64,000 nt of DNA, from the NCBI RefSeq assembly GCF_016545825.1, contig NC_052619.1:67280115-67344114 (forward strand), given 5' to 3'. The DNA comes from Eucalyptus grandis (taxonomy: Eukaryota; Streptophyta; Magnoliopsida; Myrtales; Myrtaceae). The first letter of the stretch is position 1. Every line of letters starts with the position of its first letter. Of the stretch, positions 16,951 to 29,712 are shown one piece after another. Position numbers and translations under genes: made by a program. The notes under the pieces are model-generated. The model did not search any database, was not told the origin of the DNA, and worked only from the letters and a program-made list of their open reading frames with translations.

Positions 16951-19900
16951 GAAGGACATATGCCATCACCAGAGGGCAAGTAGAGGATGCACTGAATGTG
17001 ATCACAGGTATTGTTTCCCTGAATGATCATTCAACATATGCTTTATTTGACCCCAATGTAACTTATTTATTTATAATTGAGCAATTTATTGAGTTAATAG
17101 GATTGAGTCCTGAATTGTTGAAGTCGGCTATTAGTATATCGATGCCATTAAAGAACAGGGTATTGTTTACGATGGGCTGTCCTGATTGCAAGTTGGTGAT
17201 TGGTGAGCAAGAGGGGAGAATAAACCTGATAGTTCTAGCCACGTATAATTTTGATGTAATAATTGACATGGATTGACTCACTAAGCAACGAGCTAAGATG
17301 GACTGCTATCGTAAAGCGATTCAGTTCAACTCGTTAGAGAGTGAAAGTTTCGAGTTTAATGGAAGTTGAGGAGGACCCTCGATTACCCTAATCTCGTCAC
17401 TTGAGGCAACCCGTTTGTTAGACGAGGGTTGTTAAGGTTACTTGGCAACTGTCGTTGACACGACAGTTGAAGAGTTGAAAATTGAAGATATTACAGTGGT
17501 ACAAGAATTTCAGGATGTGTTCCCAAAAGAATTTCCAGGTCTACCACCAAAAAGGGAGATAGAATTTGTGATTGAGTTAGCCCTCGGGACGGAACCAATC
17601 TCTAAGGTTCCTTATTGGATGGCGTTATCAGAGTTGAAAGAACTAAAGGTGCAGATGCAGGAATTGTTAAATAAAGGATTTATAGGTCCCAGTGCATCAC
17701 TTTGGGGAGCGCAAGTTTTGTTCGTAAAAAAGAAAGACGGTTCGTTGCGTCTGTGCATCGATTACTGACAACTCAATCAAGTGACTATTAAGAATAAATA
17801 CCCGTTGCCAAGGATAGACGACCTATTTGACCAGTAACAAGGAGCGTTGATATTCTCTAAAATCGACCTAAGGATGGGATATCATCAGCTGAGGATTAGA
17901 AAGGAGGACATATCGAAGTCAGCGTTTCGTACGCGATACAGTCATTATGAATTCACAGTAGTGTTGTTCGGATTGACGAACGCCCTAGCTACTTTTATTG
18001 ATCTGATGAACCGAGTGTTTAAGGAATACCTAGATCAGTTCGTGATTGCATTCATCAATGATATCCTAGTGTACTCTAGAAGCCCAAAAGAGCATGAAGG
18101 ACATTTGAGAACGGTACTCCAGACCCTGAGGATTCATGAGTTGTATGCCAAGTTTAGCAAATGCAAGTTCTGGTTGACTCGTGTTGTTTTATTAGGTCAC
18201 GTGATTTTAGGTGAAGGAATTTCTGTGGACCCAAGCAAGAATGAAGCAGTGATTAATTGGTCAAGATCGACATCAGTGACAGAGATCAGAAGTTTTCTGA
18301 GGTTGGCAGGATACTACAGACGGTTCATGGAAGGATTTTCAGCATTAGCTTCACCATTGACTCACCTACTGAAGAAGGAAGAGAAGTTCGTGTGGACAGA
18401 CAAGTGTGAAGGTAGTTTCTAGGAACTTAAATAGAAGCTTACCACCGCACCTGTGCTGACCATTTCTTCTGGTCCTGGAGAATATATGATCTACAGTGAT
18501 GCGTTGTTTAGAGGATTGGGTTACGTGTTAATGCAGTATGGTAGAGTTGTTGCATACGCGTCCCGTCAGTTGAGACCTCACGAACTGAATTATCCGACGC
18601 ATGACTTGAAACTCACATCGATTATTTTTGCTCTGAAGATTTGGAGACATTATTTGTGTGGGGAAAGATTCCAGATTTTCACAGACCATCAAAGTCTCAA
18701 GTATCTATTCTCTTAGAAGAAGTTGAACATGAAACAGCGTCGCTGGATGGAACTCCTAAATGATTATGATTGTGATATTTTATATCACCCTGGGAAAGCG
18801 AATAAAGTCGTAAATGTGCTGAGTCAGAAGTATTCAGTTGTCCAGATTGTGCTCAAGGAATGGACCTTGATCGAGAGGGTTTGAGATTCGGATTTCAAGT
18901 TTAAGGTATGCCAACTTTCAAATCTTATGGCTACCCTCAGAATTGAATCGGAACTACAAATGAGGATCAAGATACTTCAATGGACCGACCCAGAGATCCA
19001 GAAATTGTACAAGAGGAGGTAGGAAAGAGAAAACTAGACTTCCACATCTCAAAAGATGGAATGCTGAAGTTGCGAGGATGACTGTGTGTAGTCAACGATG
19101 CGAAGCTTAAAGAGGAAATCTTATTAGAAGCACATCGTAGTAGTTACAGCATACATCCTGGTAGTATGAAAATGTATCAAAATTTGCATCGACACTATTA
19201 GTGGTCCAGTATGAAAGCAGACATAGCCAAGCATGTCGTCAAGTGCTTGACGTGTCAGCAAATAATGGCTCAGCATTGTAAACCAGGAGAACTTTTACAA
19301 CCTCTAAAAAATCCCGAGTGGAAATGGGAGCACATCACAATGAATTTTGTGACATGCTTACCAATGAGTTAGAAGGGTAATGATTCCATTTGGATAGTAG
19401 TCGACAAACTGACGAAGTTGGCCCACTTCATCGCAGTATGGAAAGACCTTGATTTAGATAGGCATGCAGAGTTGTATGTACGTCAAATTGTTCATCTGCG
19501 TGAGGTACCCGTGACAATTACGTTAGACCGAGACCTGAGGTTTACAGCTACATTTTGGAAAAGTTTGCAAGCCGCCTTAGAAACGAAGTTGCAGTACAAT
19601 ACAACTTATCATCCTCAGACGGATGGCCAATCTGAGAGGACAATTCAAACCCTTAAAGACATGCTACGAGCTTGCGTGTTGGACTTCAAAGGAAGTTGGG
19701 AGGAGCAACTTCATCTCGTCAAGTTAGCCTACAACAACAGCTACCGACAGAGCATTCAGATGGCTCCTTTTGAAGCGTTATATGGCAAAGCATGTAGAAT
19801 GCCGGTGTGTTGGGATGAAGTCGAGGAATGAAAGACCACAGACCTAGAGTTAGTCCAGCAGTTAGTGGATGCCATTACAGTTATCAAAAACAGTTTAAAG

Positions 19901-20350
19901 ACTACTCAGAGTTGCTAGAAAAGCTACGTCGACAAACGTCAAAGACCATTGGAATTTCAAGTTGGTGAGTATGTTTTTCTGAAGATGTCACCTATGAGGG
20001 GTACTTCACGCTTCGACAAGAAAAGGAAACTACACCCAAGATACGTAGGTTCCTTTGAAATTCTGAAGAGAATAGGGACCCTAGCATATCATCTTACATT
20101 ACTGCCGAGATTGGCACAAGTACATGACGTCTTCCACGTGTCAATGTTGAGAAAATATGAGCCTAACCCAACCCACGTGCTAAATTTTGAAGAATTAGAC
20201 GTGGACGACAGGGTGTCGTACATGGAGAGACCAATTTAGATTGTAGATCGAAAGGAACAGGTTTTACGTACCAAGATGATTCCGTTGGTCAAGGTGGTTT
20301 GGCAACACCACGACACAGAAGGAGCAACCTAGGAAAATGAAGACGCAATG
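16950..20350 (+). pseudogene. Degenerate Ty3/gypsy pol (PR-RT-RH-INT-chromodomain)
   Basis: Order PR-RT-RNase H-INT identifies Ty3/gypsy. The protease region (about 16985-17276) has LFDPN where LFDSGA is expected. RT (17442-18422) keeps [14 protein letters not shown], but the catalytic FIDD is FIND. RNase H (18453-18716) has DLKL where DLEL is expected. Integrase (about 19050-19831) keeps the CX2C finger (CLTCQQ), D-D-E landmarks (LDRDLRF, QSERTIQTL) and HPQTDGQ. The C-terminal part (19949-20350) ends in a chromodomain-like tail, pointing to the Tekay/Del chromovirus lineage. Many stops, several of the CGA-to-TGA kind (CIDY followed by TGA), show it is dead. Confidence 0.88.
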
Positions 20351-20420
20351 AAACAACAATACCCTTACCTTTTTTATTTGAGAGATGTAACAACTTAAAT
20401 TTCGAGGACGAAATTTTTAT

Positions 20421-20433
20421 AAGAGAGGAAGAG
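20421..20433 (+). promoter_or_regulatory. Polypurine tract
   Basis: AAGAGAGGAAGAG lies one base before the 3' LTR start at 20435, where second-strand DNA priming would begin. Confidence 0.75.
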
Positions 20434-20434
20434 T

Positions 20435-23063
20435 TGTCACAGTTTGATTTTTCCACTTCTGTTTCTGATTGAATGAGCTGGGCTTTTCATCAACACACCT
20501 ATAGTGTTATTCTCTAAGTCGATCACTCATGAGATAACTAAACTATTCGGGAAAGTCATTAAGGGATTTTAATGCACCAGGCTTGAGAATTCGACCAAGA
20601 ATCGACTATTCGATCGTGTCAGTCTGCAAGGATCATTATGGCGCAGTCGAAAATCTATCAGAGACCGGAGATAGGCCGATTTGGCATAAATGCGTGATTA
20701 AATGTGGGTGGTTCCACCTAATTGTGAAATTCTTGCAAAACGGCACTAAACCGATTTTTCTATCGTTTTGGTACCTTATGCTCGTATTTGAAACCTTAAG
20801 ATTTTCACGACAACTGAGAGTCGTCGATGTGTCGAAGATGTACATTGTGATTCAAGATAAATCAATCACGGGTCAATTGCACCAAAAATCCCTAAAAGCT
20901 ACTCGGTAGTTTAGGTCACGCTAAAATCGCATCCGATTGAAATTAACTGCAAAATTTAATATGATTTTAGAAATTGAGAATTCTATTATGTCACCACGAA
21001 TTTTAGGGACATTGATGCATCCTCTCAATGCCTTTTTTTTAAAATTTGAATTGTTGGTGAAAAATTCAAATTGCAGCAATTAAGTGAAATGGAGAAATGC
21101 CATAATTTAAATGGATTTTAGTCTTCAATGTGAGATCAATGGAGAAAGGAGTTATAAGAGTTTAATTGAGGACTTATTTTTGTTATCTAAGGCCATTAAA
21201 TGGCAAGGTGAAAGAAAGAAAGGAAGATGATGTAAAGGCAATGAAATTCGGAGCTCCACTTGTACAAAGGGAATTCAATTTCATTTGAGTATCATTTGAA
21301 GAGGATAGAGTCAGTCAAGGGGGGTAGGCCTTGAAAGTGATGGAAGCTTAGATTCTATGGAAAAAGGACCTTAGGACATGGAAAAAGGAGGGAGGGACCC
21401 TCCATGGTTTGTTTTTCCTTCTTCTCTCTCCCCAATCCGTGCGCTTCCCCTTCCTCCTCGTGTCGTGCAACACCCCTCTCCCTCTCCTTTTCTCTTTCTT
21501 TCATTTTCCTTCCTTTTCCCTTGCCGTAAATTCCTTTGTCCTCTTCTTCTTTAAGAGTTTCGGTCACCCCTGCTTCGGCTCCCTTGTTTCAGTTTCCCCT
21601 TGGCTAACCAAAACAACAACCGAAAAACAGAGGAAGCTTTGTTTTGGGTGCCGTTGATGCTGGTCCAGCACCCCTTCTCAGCAAAGCTGTCCTTCATGTT
21701 CCATTTCTCCTTGTTTAGGCCTGTGTTTGCTGAACAATCACCCCCCACCAGCAAGTCCACAGCTCTCCAAAACAGGCATAACCCCTACATCTTTGCGCCG
21801 AAAACTCAGCAACTTTGTCCACCTATGCTGCTATCCAACAACTGAGACTCCAGCAGCTCCGAATCAGGCCACCAACCAACGAACCAGCGTGGTTATGCAA
21901 CCACCTCGCCTCGGATAGTTAAATTTGGTAAATAGTAATTGGCCAAATAATTAATTTAAATAATTAAATTATAATTTAATTAACTATTTAATATTTTTCA
22001 GAAATTATATCGGGATAGTCAGTGACCGGAATTTCATGCTGATTGTAGTGGTATGCTCAATTTATGCATTAAACTATTGAATTGTGCAACTGAGTGACGA
22101 TTGTTAATATTGAGTATTTATTTCAAAATAGTGAAATTTCGGTATTTAATTGGAAAATACCAGGTGTCAGGTTTTAGACACCAAAAGTGTTTTTAAATAT
22201 TATATCAAACTATGGGATTTTATAAGAGATGATACAACTTTTATGGTTCAATTTGACCGTGTCCCAACGCAAGATTATTTTATCATGCATTTTTAATATG
22301 AAGAAAATATGCCAGGATCACCATTTTAATTTAGGCATTTGAGTGCAATGCACGGTGTCCTGGGCCAAAATTGAATGAATGCATGAATGATATGAGATGC
22401 CATCATGAGCCTTTGAGGCTAGATGATGCTCCTTCGGGAATACTTCAAGTCAACAGATGCCGGTTGCAGTGGAGGTTGCACCAATCTCCTTTGAGGAATG
22501 TCGTCTAGATGTAGACGTTGTTGTGCTCGATGGTGCGAGCTGAAAGACTGCTGACTGTTGAGTCAGCCGTGACCGATGGGTCATAATAAATTGGAACGCA
22601 TGAATAATTGACTGTTTGGTCTGGTAATCGGGGCCTGATTAGGAGACGGAATTGTGTAATGCGGTATGGGATGTACCATAACTGTTTGATCTGGTAATTG
22701 GGGCCCGTGGATTGATGATGATATATAATTATATGCGTATACATGTCGAGATGTTCCAATGATGCATGATTTCAATATAATTATATGCAAGTTGAATGGT
22801 ACTGACATGCAGGACAAACACTGGTGTTACATGAGTTTTGGGGAGATATGGTTAGACTGCATGCGAGTATACTTTTCTCCTAATTGGGATTTAGGGGATG
22901 GACTCGCTGAGACATTGTCTCACTAGTTATTGTATAACCATTTTTAGGTCCCTAGATGGAGGATCGTCAAGCGAGGTGCAAGGGTTCGCAAGAAGTGAAG
23001 TCTAGCTTTTTCTTTAGTCCTTGCCAGATGTCGACGGGTCTTCTATCTAATTTGGACGGTGGG
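20435..23063 (+). mobile_element. 3' LTR of nested Ty3/gypsy element, first part
   Basis: Starts TGTCACAG and aligns to the 5' LTR from 12292. Relative to it, about 0.5 kb (13832-14329 of the 5' copy) is missing at about 21917, and about 265-275 bp at 22441-22715 is extra. The LTR breaks at 23063 and resumes at 29932. Confidence 0.85.
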
Positions 23064-23255
23064 TGGGCTTGGGCTTAGGCCCATCCGGCCACTCCCCTTG
23101 GGCTGGTCAAATTCTCCTCTTGGGCTCTAATGGGCCGACTAGCTTGGCCCACCAAGCTTTAGGCTAATGGGTCCAAGGACCATTTCGAAAATTAATCCCC
23201 TTTTTCTCTTTTTTTTTTTGAATTCCTTTTTATAAATATTTCTAAATTCAAATTT
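23064..23255 (+). repeat. Direct repeat A (192 bp)
   Basis: Begins TGGGCTTGGGCTTAGGCCCA. It is about 90% identical to 29521-29712 in the SAME orientation, although the arms it borders are inverted with respect to each other. Confidence 0.85.
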
Positions 23256-23346
23256 AAAACCCAATATGACAAGTGGCAAATGGCAAGAGCATGCATTGGT
23301 GGGTTTGTAGGCAAAGCAATGATTGCTAATCATGGGATTAAGGGGA

Positions 23347-23353
23347 TATAAAA
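23347..23353 (+). promoter_or_regulatory. LTR TATA box, left arm, firing toward the palindrome centre
   Basis: TATAAAA, followed by a purine-rich leader. The mirror copy in the right arm is at 29409-29415 (-). Confidence 0.5.
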
Positions 23354-25269
23354 GGGATGAGGAGAGAGAGATGGCCGGTTCTTTGCTTCATTTCGTCCAA
23401 AGAGAGTGTGTGAGAGAGAGAGAGAGAGTTCAAGCGGAAGGGAGAAACCGAGAGGAGAGGAGGCGGAGCCGAGGGGTGCCACCGTTCGTTCGCCGTCTGA
23501 TCGCCGTGTCCCGTCGCCGTTCGTCGTTGCTTGTTCATCTTTAAGGCAAGTGGAGTCCGTAACTTCTCTTGCATGTTTGTTGTGGTGTTTGCATGTTAGA
23601 TTTTAGGTATGATTCGTGCGAAAGACCGAGGTAAGAGTTGGTTATTTGTAAACCGTGTGACTGTTCTTGTTCGGTTTGCTGGAGTCAGTAGCTTGTTTGA
23701 GTTTGCATGTGTGTTTGGAGTCCGATTTTGGCTTCGGTGTCTCATGAAAGTTTAAGCTAACGTCTTGTACTATGACATACTAAAAATTAGTAGAAAACGA
23801 TGGAGATTTGAGGGGTCAAAAGTTCTATTGTACGGAGACTTTAGATCTGCGAAATCTTCACTGACCTCTTGTTGATTTATGTTGGATATTTCACTTTGAT
23901 GTCTTCTTGAAAGTTGTAGGTAACACATTAAACTACAACATACTCAAATTTGAAGAGAAATGAACGAGTATAGCCTAGTGAATCGGCTAGATCTTGGAGA
24001 TGATGTATTCTGGTGAGGTGTACCGAGACACCCGAGACTTCATGGACTAAAATGGTGACCATAATCTGGTTATTTGGCATATATCTCTTCATGAAAATTG
24101 TAAAGGACACCTTGGTACATAACATACTAAAATTTCAGAGGAAAAGAAAGAGATTTTATGGGTGAAAGCTACAAATTTCGGAGAAGTGTGTTCTGGACGT
24201 CGCGGTCGTGGTTCCAGAAGCTTCGTAGGGTTGTAGAAATTAATCTAAAAATAATTTGGCGTATGGTTCTTCATGAAAAGTGCACGAAAATGTGTTGGCT
24301 ATCACCCTGTGAAATTTCTTAATTTTTGAAGGCCATATGAGTATTTTAATCGAATTTATTTGGAAACTGTGCAATTCTGGTCATTATCCGAATATCATGT
24401 GCTAATTTGTGGAAATTGTGAAATTATGAGAAATTCAATTTGGCCATGAATTTTGTATGAAATTGTGATCCTATTGATTTGTTTAGTGATTTTTTGAATA
24501 CTATGATTTTGGGAAAATCATAGATATTAAATTTAATATTTATTTATGAAAATAAATAAATATAATAAAATAATAATAAAATAAAATGGATTTTATTTTG
24601 GCCATGGATTAAATTCTATTTGTGTGGCATATGTGTGATGAGGTCTTTGCACATGTATTGGATTGAGCTGTATATGTGATAAAGTCTTGGTATGCGTATG
24701 ACATGGTCCTTGTACATGTATTGAATTGAGATGTGTATGGGATAAAGTTTTGGCATGTGTACGACATATGAATTGAGATGCAAGTGTGAATTCCATGTCA
24801 AGTGTGACTTGTTTGATACCATGCCAATTGCCATGTTAAATTGAGATAAAGAAATGGTATATGTGGATGATGGTAAATGAGTAAGAGGTTGTGGTGGAGG
24901 ATGTTGTCTGGTGGCCTGGTGGCGTAATTCCAGAGATTCCCTGGGAGTTTCAGGATGCCCGGAATGTGGGGGGCCGGAAGCCTTGTCGGAGGTCTTTGCC
25001 CGAAAGGAATGCCTCGCGATGCCAGGATTTGGGGTGCGGGATGCCCGGCCAGAGAGTGTAAATGCCGGAAGCCCTGTCGGAGGTTTATGCCCGAAGGGAA
25101 TGCCTCGTGATGCTAGTTGAGATGCGAGATGCCCGAAATGTGGGGGGCCGGAAGCCCAGTGGCCATGAGATGGCTGGAATCTTTGGGATCCCTGTCGGAG
25201 GTTTTCGCCCGAAGGATGGTGATGATGGTGAATTTGATGATTTGAGAAAAGATAATGTGGGGATCAATT

Positions 25270-25625
25270 GATAAGTAAAAGTGGAAATTGATCTATGATG
25301 TGATATGCATGGTGATGCATGGCTAATGATGATATGATGTGATATGCATGGTGATGCATGGCTAATGATGATATGATATGCATGGTGATGCATGGCTAAT
25401 GATGATATGATGTGATATGCATGGTGATGCATGGCTAATGATGATATGATATGCATGGTGATGCATGGCTAATGATGATATGATATGCATGGTGATGCAT
25501 GGCTAATGATGATATGATGTGATATGCATGGTGATGCATGGCTAATGATGATATGATATGCATGGTGATGCATGGTTAATGATGATGTGATATGCATGAT
25601 GATGCATGGCCATGATGATGATATA
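25270..25625. repeat. Minisatellite in left arm
   Basis: Units of GATATGCATGGTGATGCATG followed by GCTAATGATGATAT, about 33-39 bp, roughly nine to ten copies. The right arm has about five copies (27355-27540). Confidence 0.85.
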
Positions 25626-26469
25626 TATGCTATAATGATGCATGAATACGCTTGACATCAAAAAGGTAAGCAATGCATTGTATGATGGTATGCATGGTGC
25701 CTTTGAGTTGTTATTGGATTTCCCTATCTATTTGAGTGGTTGTACTCACCCCTTTTGGGGATAACATTTCAAATTAGCACTATGCCGCTACTTTGTTTCG
25801 CGTGGGGTATTTTATGGTCTACCGTATGATGTTGAGGTGGAGTGTACGGAGATAGGTGTCCTACGTGCCCGGATTGACGTTTATCCGAGTGCGATGCTTA
25901 GTTATGTATGATATCGGCCTGGCTGGGGGCCCTGTCATACAAGAGTTCCTGTTTGTGCACGTTCGACGGGATGGAGAGATGCGAGGGATGCTACTGCCGC
26001 CACCACCTAATGCACCGGGTTGGGTGTGAGACCTGCGCGCGATGAGTAGGAGCTGGATCTCTTTTTGATGTAGTTAGTCGACGCTTTCGATGGGAGGGTT
26101 CCTTGTTCACATGATGTTAGGGGTCGAGGTTTCTTTTTGAGGTTTTAGGCTGGACATGGCTGAGTCCTAGCTTTTCCTTGTTATGTACCGACCCGAGAGT
26201 AGTCCCATCTTGAAAATATATGTAAATAATGTGTCGACGTTTGTTTATAAAAATCCCGATGTTTAGCTGGTGTGTATTTGTATCATGGGTTAGAAGGGAG
26301 ATAGATGACGATGTGAATTTTGCTTCCGCTATGAGTCGCGCATGGGACCGCTTTAAAAAAAAAAAAATGCCATAATCGGCAAGGCTTAATTTAGCCAAGA
26401 GATAGAGATGGTAAAAGATGTAACACCGGCGTTGGTGACGACTTGCGAAGGGTTCGGGGTGTCACGGCC

Positions 26470-26510
26470 GACTGCGAAGGGTTCGGCGCCGGTGACGACG
26501 ATAAAAGGGC
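26470..26510. other. 41-bp spacer of the palindrome
   Basis: Unpaired centre between GGTGTCACGGCC and its inverted partner. It repeats in direct orientation the nearby arm motif TGCGAAGGGTTCGG, so it probably derives from LTR-end sequence. Confidence 0.75.
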
Positions 26511-27354
26511 GGCCGTGACACCCGAACCCTTCGCAGTCGTCACCGCTGGTGTTACATCTTTTACCATCTCTATCTCTTGGCTAAATTAAGCCTTGCCAGA
26601 TTACAGGCATTTTTTTTTTTTTTAAAGCGGTCCCATGCACGACTCATAGCGGAAGCAAAATTCACATCGTCATCTATCTCCCTTCTAACCCATGATACAA
26701 ATACACACCAGCTAAACATCGGGATTTTTATAAACAAACGTCGACACATTATTTACATATATTTTCAAGATGGGACTACTCGGGTCGGTACATAACAAGG
26801 AAAAGCTAGGACTCAGCCATGTCCAGCCTAAAACCTCAAAAAGAAACCTCGACCCCTAACATCATGTGAACAAGGAACCCTCCCATCGAAAGCGTCGACT
26901 AACTACATCAAAAAGAGATCCAGCTCCTACTCATCGCGCGCAGGTCTCACACCCAACCCGGTGCATTAGGTGGTGGCGGCGGCAGCATCCCTCGCATCTC
27001 TCCATCCCGTCGAACGTGCACAGACAGGAACTCTTGTATGACAGGGCCCCCAGCTAGGCCGATATCATACATAACTAAGCATCGCACTCGGATAAACGTC
27101 AACTGGGCAAGCAGGGACACCCATCTCCGTACACTCCACTTCAACATCAGACGGTAGACCGTAAAATACCCCACGCGAAACAGCAGGTAGCGGCATAGTG
27201 CTAATCTGAAATGTTATCCCCAAAAGGGGTGAGTACAACCACTCAGCAGATAGGGAAATCCAATAACAACTCAGTGCACCATGCATACCATCATACAATG
27301 CATTGCTTACCTTTTTGATGTCAAGCGTATTCATGCATCATTATAGCATATATA

Positions 27355-27540
27355 TCATCATCATGGCCATGCATCATCATGCATATCACATCATCATTAA
27401 CCATGCATCACCATGCATATCATATCATCATTAGCCATGCATCACCATGCATATCACATCATATCATCATTAGCCATGCATCACTATGCATATCATATCA
27501 TCATTAGCCATGCATCACCATGCATATCACATCATAGATC
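27355..27540. repeat. Minisatellite in right arm (contracted copy)
   Basis: Inverted counterpart of 25270-25625 with about half as many units. Confidence 0.85.
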
Positions 27541-29408
27541 AATTTCCACTTTTACTTATCAATTGATCCCCACATTATCTTTTCTCAAATCATCAAATTC
27601 ACCATCATCACCATCCCTTCGGGCGAAACCTCCGACGGGGATCCCAAAGCATTCCAGCCATCTCATGGCCACCGGGCTTCGGCCCCCACATTCGGGCATC
27701 TCGCATCTCAACTAGCATCACGAGGCATTCCCTTCGGGCAGAAACCTCCGACAGGGCTTCCAGCCTTTACCCTTCTAGCCGGGGATCTCGCACCCAATCC
27801 TGGCATCGCGAGTCACTCCCTTCGGGCAGAAACCTCCGACAGGGCTTCCGGCCCCCCACATTCCGGGCATCTCGAAACTCCCAGGGAATCTCTGGAATTA
27901 CGCCACCAGGCCACCAGACAACATCCTCCACCACAACCTCATTCTCATCCACATTTATCTTTTATCTCAATTTAACATGGAAATTTGGCATGGCATCAAA
28001 CATATCACACTTGCATTTCAATTCACATGTCATGCACATGTCATAGCTTAATCACATAAGTATTTCAACTTAATGCATGTACAAAGACCTCATCACACAA
28101 GTGCCACACAAATGGAATTGAATCCATGGCCAAATAAAAATCTATTTTATTTTATTATTTCATTATTTTATTATTATTTTATTATATTTATTTATTTTCA
28201 TAAATAAATAGTTAATATTTATGATTTTCCCAAAATCATAATATTCAATAATCATTTATAGGATTACAATTTTATATAAAATTCGTGGCCAAGTCGTATT
28301 TTCACAATTTCACAATTTCCTCCAAAAACATCCTAAAATTCTTGGATTTAAACCCACTGCACAGTTTCCGAATAAATTAAATTAAAATACCCATTCGGTC
28401 TTCAAAAATTACGAAACTTTACAGGGTGATAGCCAACAAATTTTCGTACCTTTTTCCTTAAGAACTTTAAGCCAAATTCTTTTTAGATTAATTTCTATAG
28501 CCCTACGAAGCTTCTGGAATCTCTACCGCGACGTCCAGAACACACTCCTCCGTATTTCTTAGATTTCACCCATCAAATATCTTTAGTTCCTTCTGAAATT
28601 TAAGTATGTTATGTAACAATATGTCGTTTACAATTTTCATGAAGGGATCTAGGTCAAATAACCAGATTATGGTCACCATTTTAACCCATGAAGTCTCGGG
28701 TGTCTCGGTACACCTCACCAGAATCAACCATCTCCAAGATCTAACAGATTCACCAAGTTATACTTGTTATTTTTGCTTCAAATTTGAGTATGTTGTAGCT
28801 TAAGGTGTTTCCTAAAACTTTCAAGAAGACAACAAGGTGAGATCTCCAACAGAAATCAACATGCAACCAAGAAATCAACAAAAGGTCAGTGAAGATTTCG
28901 CAGATCTGAGGTCTCCGTATAACAAATCTTTTGACCCCACATATCACCATCGTTTTCCATGAAATTCTAGTATGTCATACTACAAGATGTTAGCTTCAAC
29001 TTTCATGAAGACACCGAAGCAAAAATCGCACTCCAAGTACACATGCAAGCTCGACTAAGATACTGACTACCACAAACCAAACGAAAACAGTCACATAGCT
29101 AGAACACATCCAACCCTTACCTCGGTTTTTCGCCCAAATCACACCTAAAACCGAACATGCAACCAACAAAACAGACATGCAAGAGAAGTTAAGGACTCCA
29201 CTTGCCTCCAAGATGAACAAACAGCGATGGACGACGGCGTACGGCGGTCGGACTAGGCGGACGTACGGCGGACGGGCGGCGGCAACTCTCGGCTCCACCT
29301 CCTCTCTCTCGGTCCCTCCTCTCCCTTTCTCTCGAAATCTCTCTCTCCCTCTCACTTCTCTCGACCGAATGGAGCTAGAGGAACCGGCCACTCCTCTTCT
29401 CTCTCTCT

Positions 29409-29415
29409 TTTTATA
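29409..29415 (-). promoter_or_regulatory. LTR TATA box, right arm, firing toward the palindrome centre
   Basis: TATAAAA on the minus strand, at the same place within the LTR as the left-arm box. The two promoters converge on the spacer. Confidence 0.5.
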
Positions 29416-29520
29416 TCCCTTAATCCCATCATTTGCAATGATTGATCCACCTAATGACCAACCAATGCATGCTCTTCCTTTGGCCACTTGTAATCTTTAT
29501 TTTTTTTTTAAAATTTTGAA

Positions 29521-29712
29521 TGGGCTTGGGCTTAGGCCCAACCGGTCACTCACTTTGGGCTGGTCGACAGCCACCTATTGGGCCCTAATGGCCGACTAGC
29601 TTGGCCCACCAAGCTTTAGGCTAAGGGGTCCAAGGCCCATTTCGAAAATTAATCCCCTTTTTCTCTTTTTTTTTTTGAATTCCTTTTTATAAATATTTCT
29701 AAATTCAAATTT
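29521..29712 (+). repeat. Direct repeat A'
   Basis: Same orientation as 23064-23255. In the right arm it lies in natural continuity with the LTR start (29713-29931); in the left arm the corresponding outer sequence is missing. Confidence 0.85.

Larger units (their letters stand above)
23268..26469 (+). repeat. Left arm of large inverted repeat
   Basis: Its reverse complement is found at 26511-29491. Identity is very high near the centre (25640-26400 against 26580-27340) and falls to roughly 80-85% by eye near the outer ends (23650-24150 against 28600-29050). The arm carries a TATA box near 23347, a CT/GA-rich leader and a CATGGTGATGCATGG minisatellite. Confidence 0.88.
26511..29491 (-). repeat. 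Right arm of large inverted repeat
   Basis: Inverted partner of 23268-26469. Mirror-image frames (for example 26577-26795 on + against 26117-26398 on -) encode the same peptide over about 60 residues, a direct demonstration of the inversion. Confidence 0.88.

Noticed and set aside
25270..25625. Regular short repeats that could suggest a CRISPR array
   Set aside because: Eukaryotic context, no unique spacers, unit and 'spacer' both repeat: it is a minisatellite in an LTR.
26117..26795. Two identical small 'proteins' on opposite strands
   Set aside because: A consequence of the palindrome arms, not two genes.
29177..29599. 140-codon ORF and its minus-strand counterpart
   Set aside because: Lies in the right palindrome arm leader; rich in low-complexity CT repeats and not conserved as protein in the left arm.
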